From Straminergon stramineum (Eukaryota > Streptophyta > Bryopsida > Hypnales > Calliergonaceae): a stretch of 64,000 nucleotides of DNA. Location: assembly GCA_963920665.1 (NCBI GenBank), contig OY987267.1:8990001-9054000 (forward strand), given 5' to 3'. The notes below the pieces were generated by a model. That model did not search any database, had not been told where the DNA came from, and worked only from the letters and a program-made list of their open reading frames with translations. Shown in pieces: positions 12,386 to 22,264 of the stretch. The first letter of the stretch is position 1. Each line of letters begins with the position of its first letter. The translations under genes and the position numbers were made by a program.

Positions 12386-13007
12386 TTAATCCCTCACTAC
12401 CCAATCGACCATATATGGTTGATCTGAAATTTCAAGCCCATTTATGTGTGGGCAGTTAAATTTGTGTGACCGGTTCAAAATTGTTTTTGAGCAGTATTGA
12501 AGGTTAACTTTGCAAAACTTTCATTTTTCATTGAGAAAAGTAGATATTCAATTATTGAGAGGTCTTCGAAGGCATATGTGTACTAAAAGTGTAGTGTAAA
12601 GCTTCCTAATTTTACTTCATTTCCCGGCTTTATGCAAAGCTTGGTAATTTTATTTTCTTTGAGATCTAAGAAATTGTACTTATCCATTTTAGTGTGCTAA
12701 CTCTCTTTGAAGTTGGTCATGTTACCTCCAATCCCAAAAAACATATATATGCAAATTTTTGAAACATTGTGGATAAAGACAACATACTAAAAATAGAAAA
12801 TGTATATTTTCCTTGGTATAATCTTACAACTCCTAGGACATTTCATACTCAAAATTGGTGTGCATACTAATAAACAAGCTCTATTAACATCTATACGGTT
12901 AGATTTGGAAAAAACAAACAATTTGGTTCATTGAGGATAACTACAAGCCAATGCTCTTTTTTCGTAGTCAAAACACACTTGAAAAGACTTGGGCATTTAG
13001 GGGTTAA
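12386..13007 (+). mobile_element. TTAA-flanked non-autonomous element, type D, internally deleted
   Basis: Begins TTAATCCCTCACTACCC and ends GGGCATTTAGGGGTTAA, with CCATATATGG near the left end. Its unit 2 counterpart (57794-58624) is 831 bp; this one is 622 bp because about 209 bp are missing, with ATTT at the deletion junction present at both edges of the missing segment in the longer copy. Non-coding. Confidence 0.8.
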
Positions 13008-15664
13008 GGTATGGGATTGGTGCGCATCCTATGGTTATTAGCAACACTGCGGAATGTCCTCAATAATCCAACATTGAATTCAACACTGGGATTGCATTCT
13101 TTGTAGCGTAGAAATCTTCAGGTTGCTACTAGTTTTAGCCACAACTGTGAACTCTAGTCGCACGTAACGAAACCTCTAATATAACAAGTGCCCAAATCCT
13201 TCCCAATTGAAAGCAAACATGATTAGATTCTGCATATTTGGCTTCCATTATTGACGGAGTGATCGTCAAACGTTGATTTCGAGAGCTACAGTGCTGTTCG
13301 CAACGTGTTCTGTGAAAACTTCGCAGTCAGTTTTTGCTACAGAACTGTCTTGTAATCAATCTCATTTTACAATGGAAAAATACCATTTCGGGAGTACAAG
13401 ACAAGGCTCGGCGTCAATTGCTCCAAGAAGTCGGAGCCTGATGCAGCACGCCATTACCGCTGGTCAGTATTCTATTATTTTGTGATGCCACACTGTTTTC
13501 TTATTCGCTTTCAACGCAAGTTTTCTATTTTAAAACTCTACAGTAGAAGAATCAGCGGATGTCCCACATTTGCAGGCGCTTCTGTTGTAGCGACGACCCG
13601 GAGGCCCACCGTGATGGTAGCGCTGCCAGTGTTCCCAAATATTTGGAGATTCCAATGTCGTGGACAACTTGTTTGAAAAGGCAGAGTGGAGGATATTCCT
13701 AGATGCGAAAGATCTAAGCTGACAGCTAGTAAGCTTAAGACTTATTACATCATCATGCGACCAATTTGCTGGAGCTGAACAAGTGCAGAAGACTCCATAC
13801 GTGAACCCTACGCTAACTTACTTGCGATGGTGCTCGTTGTGCGCTTGCACTCACAGTTCCTCGAGTGAGGTCGAGACAGAAACATTCACATCTTTCGTAA
13901 GCTAAGAATATAGCAGCTTTTGGTGACATCGCGACGAGAGTTGTACGCATCAAGTTCTAGAGATTTGGGCCTCGCTAGAACAATAGAACTTCAGCCAGAG
14001 AGAGTGTTTCGGCTTCGGATTTTGGAGAGTTCGTGGTCTCTTAGCGTTGCTCTGTCATTCAAAGTTTCACTGGACATCGTGCTTGAGTTTCGGAACTGCG
14101 CAACGTTGAAGCTCGGTCTCTGTCAAATTCGGCGCTTGAAACTCACTAGCCGAGTTCATTACGGTTTGGTGCTTGATCTTTGTGACACACCGACATTCAC
14201 ATCTTTAGTAAGCTTAGAATGACAGCTTTTGGTACCGGTGGGGTGAGAGTTGTACGCATCAACTTCTGAAGCTTTGGGTCTCGCTGGGAGGTAGAACTGG
14301 AGCCCGAGAGAGAGCCTTTCGTCATTGGATTTTCGAGTTTTGGAGGTCTCACGAGGAGGACGGGGAGGCACTGGCGTTGCTCTGGCATTGTAAGTTTCAC
14401 CAATTTGACGTCGTGCTTGAGTTTCTGAACTGTGCAACATTGAATCTTGGTCTGAGTGAAACGCTGTGCTTGAAATTCACTGGGCGAGTTCATTAGGGTT
14501 TGGTGCTTGATCTTTATGAGGGGTTTCGTGTCATTCCTCGTGTCGTTGGTGAATCTCACTGATAATTTGATACTTTGGATTACATTCTCGATGGTAGATG
14601 CCGGGTCTCTATTTCGTGTGTATGCTGAAATCTTTGGTTTTGCAGCCGCAAAGGGGGTTCTGGTTGAATTATTCAGTGTATTTGGAGTCTGTAGAGTAGG
14701 TTAGTGTGCTCCTTGCGGTTGCCTTTCCTAATTTCAGTAATTTCGTGGATTTTGGCAGGACGTTCGGGCTCAACACAAATATTTCTTGAGACACTTGAGG
14801 CTTCTGGCGTTTTTGATACACTCAAGGCTTAACTTATTCCTGGCTTGTGGTATTTGTGATACATTCTACACTCAATTTATTCCATGCTTCTAGCGTTTGG
14901 CTTTTGTGGCTGGTACTGTTGTGATACCCTACTGTTGATGTCATTTCTCTTTCGGTCGAATCTATTGTGCGATCTGTTTAGAATCTAGTGGTCAGAGAAG
15001 GGACTATTATGTTGTAGCCTAATGCAACACTTGAAGAAAATGCCTTGCTGAAGTGAATGGCACTTTTAGTCTTTGTTTATTGCAGTCCGTGTCAGTTGCT
15101 GACTCTTATGTAGTTGATGTCCACCATGTTGTAATATGAGAGTTTGTATTTGGCATAGGCATGTCGCTCTTGTGATGGGTCACAATTGACCGCTCTTCGC
15201 TAACTTACAGTTGTTGTTCGATGGCAGTGAACTAGTAGCTTAGTCTCTCGTGGTTGACGAAGTGCGGTGCTTTTGCTTGATCGACAGTGTTGTCTAAAGC
15301 ACGAGGTACAGTATGCTTCTCATTCAAATGTTTCGTCTTCATTGTGGATTTTCGTGGTAGTTGCTTTTGACTTGACTAGTTTGTACCCACATTTTGTCTT
15401 CTCTTAGTCATTTACAATTCTGTCGTTTGTGGGAAATTTTAGTTAGTTTGTTTGCTTGCAATTCTGTTGTGTTTGTTTTTAGTGGATTGGTTGCCTTCCT
15501 GCAGAGCAGCCTGGATCAAATAGACGTGTATCCTGTCCTGTAACATTGGCTTGTTGCTTCTCAATGCATTATATCAACACAATTAGGTACACATAAAAAT
15601 TGAGTAGGACAACCTCATTTTTGTCTTGATCTCTAGTGACTGTGTGTTCCTGCCAGAGATTGTG
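13008..15664 (+). promoter_or_regulatory. Upstream region of the LRR-TIR gene
   Basis: Low-copy sequence with more balanced base composition than the surrounding repeats, conserved in front of both gene copies (58625-61485). It probably contains the promoter and untranslated exons: an acceptor-like CTGCCAG lies at 15651-15657, just before the ATG. Short open frames here are similar in the two units, but the units are so alike that this says little about coding. No TATA box or transcription start could be fixed. Confidence 0.4.
13883..14525 (+). repeat. Two-unit direct repeat, ~311-bp period, upstream of gene
   Basis: CATTCACATCTTTCGTAAGC at 13883 recurs in similar form at 14194. GAGAGTTGTACGCATCAA, GTGCTTGAGTTTC and TTGGTGCTTGATCTTT also recur in the same order. 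The units have diverged clearly more than the two large duplication units, so this repeat is older. The same pair is present at about 59694-60336. Confidence 0.75.
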
Positions 15665-18600
15665 ATGCCTCCGGTCACTGGCGAGCCCCAGCTTGGGGGT
15701 GAAGAGGCTGAGGATGTTTTGAACGATGAGAAAGGCCGTCCTCCTGACGAAATACATGAGGATGACGAAATGGAAACTTCTTCAAGGTTCTTACCATCTG
15801 CTTCGACGAGTATGTCAACGAAAATATTTGCCAAGGACTCTGAGCAATCGGGGCCATCTGCTTCACGGAAGAGGAAAAGTAACGTGGATCTTGAGGGAAC
15901 ATATCGTCATGCTGTGGATGAAACCCAGTCAGTGGATGAGAAATCAGGTAAAAGTCGTTTAGTCCCTTAATTTACTTTTATTGTTGGACATCCCTTTTAA
16001 GTACTAGTTGCCTCTTCTTTAGACAAGATGAGTTTAAAAGTATTTTTCAATGGCTTTGTGGTTCTTCAAGTTGTATCACTATAGTTTAGCAATAATCACA
16101 ATAATATTTTCTTGATAGAATGACATTTTTATAGTTGTCTTTAATAAAAATTTTATGATCAAGTTTCAGGTTTTTGACACTGTTTAAATGTCTGGGCCAC
16201 ATTTGATGAGCGAGAACTTGTTAGAGAGATCACTAAAAGCTTCATTCGAGGTAGAATTAAGTTTGCTATTGTGTTTCAAACACCTGCTTAGTGCTTTCTC
16301 CAGTTTGGGGATTAGGTTTCAGATTCTAGTTTTCTTTTATTCATTGTCATGATTTGATAGTATTGATGGTAAATGGATTGTCCCATGGACCAACGTTGTT
16401 CGAAAGTGCAGGCTTAGGTTGATTCTTGTAATTAAACATTAAGCAAAGGAGAGAGAACTGGGAAGTCGACCTTCCTTTTGCGGAAGTTTTAACGAATCTG
16501 AATTGCTTGACATTGATGCAGGAAAATCAGAGCACACTTTTCAACAGCAACGAGCACGGTTCGTCCACGGTATTTGGGCCTCCATTGAGAATGTTCGGAA
16601 AATCTCGAGTAGTCTATTGGTGAACAAACCTCAGTGCGAGCACATTGCAGATCATTTTAAAGTCACCGGTGATGTACTTAAGAAATTGGGGCTTGGTGGA
16701 GATTTTCTTCCTGGTAAGGTCTTGGAGGGCGGTAGCGGCAGTCAGATCAACTTTAATTTTGATGAAACACGTTTCAACCACATTGCCGAGACTTTTGAGA
16801 AGCATTTCAATGAGTGTGATTCTTCACGGCTAGCTGAAATTGAGAACTCGTCAAGAAAGTTTCATGAATATATTCGTGAATTGCCTGCCATGGATGGTCC
16901 CAGTGAGGAATCCTTATCCGTGCAATCTGAGATGAATCCGGGTTTTGAGGATTACAGGGGTTGGGTGAGCATGAAAATGCTTATTGAAGCACGACATGGC
17001 TATCAGGTGCAACACCGCCTTGATGAGTTCCTTATATTTCTGTTTGGAGTGTTAAAACATGGGGAAGATCTAATATTGTTTCACGTAGGATTGGAAGGAG
17101 CCAACGAAGATGTTGCTGAACGAACGGGTATGTCTGGTGAAGAGTTTGTCAAGATCCACGAGCTTCTTTACGAGCTTCTCGATTGCTATGCTTGTTTGGA
17201 ACATTGTGAAGGCACAAAATTTGCGAGCGGTTATTTATCTCGTGTTGATGTTTGTGGAGCCGAATCGATACTCTACTATTGGAACTGCAATTGTCTAAAG
17301 GACAATGCCAGTCTTGTCATTTCCGACGGTTTTCTGAGTATCGAAATGGCTACCAGAATCGCCAACTTGTTAATGGGGCCGAATCATGCCTTGAAGAAGT
17401 TATTTATCGAGTCATCGCCTGGGGTCAAGGTTGATCAAGAAGAATTACGGAAGTGTCGATCAATGATCATTGGAGCCCTTAGTGAGAGCATGGGTTTAAC
17501 CAGCTTGACTGTACAAGCTTTGAATGGGAAAGATGTGTATGATTTGTGCATGAGCTTACGTGCGAACAGGGTTTTGGAAAACCTGGTCATATCAACTGAT
17601 GGACCTCTTGCAGACAATAATGCAATGGATTTGACAGCTATGTTGCAGGAGAACCACAGTCTTAAGAGTTTTACATTGGAGTTTGATGATGTAAGTCCCA
17701 AGGGCATTGACTATTTGGGAGCAATGTTGGCTGAGTTTTCCCTTGATGAAATTTATCTAACATCAAGGGGATTGAGCAGTGTTTATTTGAAGTATTTGCT
17801 GAGGCGTATGATGCCATACATTGATGGAAAGCGGAATATTAATTTCTGTTTAGAAGGTCAAAAGTCCTATCTCAAAATTTGGCGTTTGTCATACGAAGGT
17901 CAAGAGAGCCACAAGGGCACTGCAGGTGATGCCTCCAAATTTCGCATAATCAAAAAATCTAATAATTTTTCCATGAAGTTTGCGGATTTGGATCCAGATG
18001 TAATATGTGAAATACTCGATTCTCTGAAAAAAAACAGAGCCCTCCAGCAATTGGATCTTGGGAGTTGGCCAAGGTATGGTGGGAAGCATGGTGATTATCG
18101 TGAGATAGCTGCTTCTTTTGAAGCACTCTTGGCTAAGAACTCTAGCCTTAGGGTATTGAAAGTTGATTTCTGTGCGTGGGACAAATATCTCGTAACACGT
18201 TTGTTGAGGCCCTTGATGGTGGAGGAAGATGGGGAACCTCCTGCTAACAACTCCCTCGGACAACTACATATTAAATATGAAGTTGGTAGTGGAACAATTT
18301 CAGATGCCAAATTCTCCACCGATGTGTGTGATGAAGTAATAAAATCTATTGCTCAGATGATACGCACAAACAAAACATTGATCGAGTTCTGCATGAATAA
18401 TGCACATTTGAGGACATCTGATATATGTGAAATAGCTGATTCTTTGAAGACCAACAAAGCTCTTCAAGTTTTACGCCTTGACGGTTGCAAAGTGAATGCT
18501 CAAGCGAAAGTAGCATTTATTGACCTCCTAGTCAATTACAATTTCACCTTAAGCACGATCTGTCTACATGGGATTCCGGGCGCATATCCGAGTATTAGAA

Positions 18601-21600
18601 CTTTCATGAGGACGGAATTGAAGTTTGATACTGAAATTGCCCTAGGTGGATTGTGGAGTTATGCTGGGATCACATCAGATTCTCCAATTGTGGGCAATGC
18701 ACCTGATTTGAAGCAGGTTGTTGTACTATTTTCCCCTCATCCATGAAACATGTAATTTTTTGATATTTCTTATGAAAATTCTCAATTCAGTTAGTCCCAT
18801 GAGAAATATGAGTGACTGACATTGCTGAAACAAATATTTATTTTTTCTTTTGAGGAAGATATTTTTTTTTTGGAAGTAGATAAGTACAACATAATTTCAT
18901 CAGGATTTTTGTGATACCCTTTGGTATGTAAGTCAACTTTGTTTTATAGTTTGATTGTAATTTTGACTTTGATATGTCAATGTTTTAATCTTTGTGTAGC
19001 TATTGGTTGACATTTGTTTACTAGTCTTGGTTGACGAACTTGAAGAGTGCGATAATTTTAGAGTATCTCACTTTGAAGTCTATGTTGTGGTGCTGGTTTT
19101 GTTAGGCTGCTAGAGCACTTCAACTTCAGAAAAGTGAAGGATCAACCCAGGAGGTCTGTGTATCATCCAAGAGGGCCTTTGATGAACACAACTCAAAGAA
19201 GGAAGCAAAAGATGAAACGTATGTAAATGTTCCACTCCTTCAAGATTTTGATAAGCTTTCAGTCCAATATTTTGGTCTAGGAATGATTTTTGGTTTTAGA
19301 ATTCCAATTCTTAAAATTCAATCCTTTGCATTGATATTATCATTGTTTTGTGCATTCATTGACGTGTGTTGTATTGATACTTGCAGACCTCGAATATTTC
19401 TCAGTTACTCAAATGAAGGGAGAGATTTTACAAGGCTTCTATGTGAGAAATTGGAATCATCAAACTACAACATTCTTGACCAAGATTCAAACAACTGTGC
19501 TGAAGTTGTGGATCAATGTCAACTAGCAATTGTTGTACTATCGGACATGTATGTGAAGTCCAAACCACTAATGTCTAAGTTGTACACAATTGTGAATTCA
19601 AAGAAGACAAATAATCCAACCTTGAAAGTGTACCCTCTTTTCTACAAGTTGACACTACAGGACCTTCAAAATGCATATGTTCATGATAGTACCTTCGGTG
19701 GAGAAGGGAGTTCCTTGGACTTTGCATTGGAGAGAGAAGGTCTGAATTTTTTGTGTGAAGGAAAGAATGAAGTATCAAGAAAGGCAAATGATTTGGTAGA
19801 AAATCTTAGCCAAGGTACAGTTGATGTTGGGAAATTTTGTGAGGAGTTCAGTGAACTCCAGACAAACTCTTGGCCATCCAATGGTCTGGAATTTGAGAAA
19901 AATGCCATTTCTGAAGAAGGATATGTTCATACCATACTTGAGGAAATTTTCCATTATATGCCTGCAGCAAAGGACTGCAACAATGATCATATATTTGGGC
20001 ACCAAGGCAAGCTTGAGGTAAGTTGAAGATAGTTGTGTAATAGATAGCTTAGAGGCATAGAGATGTGAATTCAAAGTGAGATTGAACCCATGTCTTGTTG
20101 TGATTTTATGAGAGTATTCTAGATTGTATTTGAGTCATTATTTGAATAACATTTGCAAATGTGGATCACATCTTTGCAGATGGAATCAAAACTATCTCTC
20201 CGACAAATGAAACTTTTGCTAGAGTCCATACCGATGACACACTTTTATTTGCAGAGGAAGTTCAATATGGCACAATCTGTACAAGAAAAGTATATTCAAT
20301 ATTCTTCATTTGAAAAGATGTGTCATCTCTTGAGTCTTGACCAGAAACAGGAATATAGCAAGGGCCGTATTGTTGCAGCATTGTTTCCAACAACTTTTCT
20401 TTATCATTTGAAAGTGTCTATGTTCCAAGACAACCCTGAAGGGAATTTTCGGCTTGTGCTTAAAGCAGTTGCTGCTTTGGTAGTTAAAAAGATGCAGAAA
20501 GAATACATACAGAATGAAGTTAAATTCTCGGCTTTTGTTGACGTTGTTGACTACAGAGCTTCTTTTGATCCAAGCAAAACGATTGCAGTGTGTCAAAACT
20601 TTTCAGCAAAGACATCAGATGGTTCCGAAAAACTTGTTATAGTGCAAGATGATGTGACTCAAGCATATCACTATCAGTTGGTTGAGGCATCCAATCTTGG
20701 AAATCTAGCTGTTGATGAGACCGTTGGTGTTATTGGAGTGCAAGTGGAATCTAAAGAAATATATGTTGACAACATTCATGAAGATGGAAGCTCTTATTCT
20801 GGAGTGTTGGGGGATTTTTCTTATAAATTTGATTCTGGCGAAAACAAGCAATGTGCAGCACGAGCATTTGGTGACCATTCTGGAGCAAAATTCCTTTCGA
20901 AAAATATTGGCGTAAAATGTAGTCCCCTTCTAATCATTGCACTAGCTAGTGCAATTCAAAAGAAAGGATTGACATTAACTTGGAGTAATCGCAAAGGACA
21001 CATGCAATTTGATCCAAAACTTGCTCAAAAAGTCGAAGTGGATGAGGAACCATTTGCATGCCTAATCCAATACACTAGTAACATCAATCAACTTGGATTG
21101 GAAATAGAATGGGGGACAAGCACAATGAGTTATGCTACTGTCAACCGAACTTGTCAAAGGGGTGAAATGGAAGTAGTTGATCATCGGGAAGTGTTCATTT
21201 CAGAGGTGGACCGAAATATGGCTACTAGCAGCTCTAGGAATGGTGGAACTGCTAGTACTGTTTGTGTGTCCAGAATGCCAGAGCGGGATGTAATCAATGC
21301 TGCAATCTACGCTGCAGCAGCACAAAATAAGAAGAAATATTCTGTTAGTGTGAATGTAGGGGGTATTGGAGTTGCTGCAAGTTGGGAAAAACATGATGCA
21401 GAAGCCAAGAAACTACTGATAATTGCTGCCAAAGACATCCTTCATCACCATTATGAATCAAGAGGAGGGTTTGAAATGATTCCCAACCTTGATGCTAAAT
21501 ACCCAAACCTTGAAGCGGATCTTCGTAGAGGTCAATTGCATGAAGTGCATGAGTTCAACTATTTGGTGGTTTACAATAAACATTGGCCAAGTCATGTCAG

Positions 21601-22264
21601 TGTTTATTTGGCTATTGAACAAAATGAGAGATTGCCAAAATTGGATGAGTCGATATTGGATGAGTTGATATGGATCACAGACGTTGAAATTGAAGGTGGA
21701 GAGCATGAGATTAAACAGATTTTTGACATCGGATTAAAAGGGAGAGAATTATTTGTCAAAAGAGAGGGAAGCAACTTTTCTCAAGTTGAATATTCATTAG
21801 ACTCATGGGGAAAGAGAATACCTGGATATAAAGAACTATTTTCAAAATTTTCAAAGAAGGCCATGAAGGAATCCATGACTCAAATCAAGGTGCCAAATCT
21901 TTTTCATTTGTTGAAATCCAAGAATGAGTGGAAACACATTATTGGTCCTCGAGGGGATTATGGAAACAGTGACACATTTTGGTGGTCTGCTACTTGTATG
22001 CAAGCCATTGTGTACTCAAGAACCATGTATAGCTCTGGTAAATTGCTCAAAATTTGCACAAAGTTGCCCATTGATGCGATTGGCCGTATTGGATTTTGTA
22101 GCATTGAAGACTCTTCTAAACAAAAGTTTGGTCATTTTTGTGTTCCTATGGAATCACGGGGAAAATTCTCTAGAGCTTCCGGATCACTAATGGGCACCAA
22201 AGTATTGTGGGGTGGACTTGAAATTGGGCCAGAGTTACTTGAGAACTCGAGGAATTTGCCATGA
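15665..22264 (+). CDS. LRR-TIR fusion protein with unknown C-terminal domain, no NB-ARC
   Basis: Five exons inferred from GT-AG sites and continuous phase: 15665-15947, 16522-18716, 19106-19218, 19387-20017 and 20180-22264 (5307 nt, 1768 residues plus stop). Residues 1-94 are charged and low-complexity, with RKRK at 68-71 as a possible nuclear signal. Residues ~95-360 are mostly helical, with an NKPQC motif at 129-133. Residues ~365-790 hold RNI-type leucine-rich repeats (NKALQVLRLDGC, NRALQQLDLGS, NSSLRVLKVDFC). A lysine/glutamate-rich linker leads to a TIR domain at ~865-1000 (PRIFLSYSNEGRDF, then LAIVVLSDMYVKSKPLMSKL, then VYPLFYKL). Residues 1075-1768 match nothing I recognise. No P-loop, GLPLA or MHD motif is present. 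Lys928 sits at the position of the catalytic Glu of NADase TIRs. The last exon begins with ATG, so it could be a separate gene, but phase and splice sites favour one protein. A receptor or scaffold role in immunity is inferred from the domains only. Expression evidence would settle the start and the introns. Confidence 0.85.

Larger units (their letters stand above)
1..17750 (+). repeat. Tandem segmental duplication, unit 1 (homologous part)
   Basis: This stretch matches about 38603-63830 in the same order and orientation. Anchor pairs seen by eye: 1633/42060, 3271/43701, 4742/46106, 5549/50942, 7342/52735, 8838/54232, 12386/57794 and 15665/61486. Identity looks like roughly 95% or more through the repeat-rich part and falls to about 87% in the first exon of the gene. 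Stepwise changes in the offset are explained by three insertions in unit 2, a 209-bp deletion in unit 1 and a 194-bp tandem duplication in unit 2. The left edge of unit 1 lies outside the window. Confidence 0.95.

Noticed and set aside
14159..14559. Minus-strand frames of 93 and 120 codons, also present at 59970-60370
   Set aside because: Preserved only because the two units are nearly identical; the two frames overlap each other, no motif is recognised, and they lie antisense to the presumed gene upstream region.
17435..18319. Minus-strand frames of 74-124 codons
   Set aside because: Antisense shadows of the LRR exon.
15665..22264. Classical TIR-NB-ARC-LRR resistance gene
   Set aside because: No P-loop, kinase-2, GLPLA or MHD motif in any exon, and the LRR is before the TIR.
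20153..22264. Exon 5 as an independent gene starting upstream of 20180
   Set aside because: The upstream codons precede a good TTTGCAG acceptor, and joining to exon 4 is exactly in phase. A separate gene starting at the exon's own ATG (20180) is possible but less likely.
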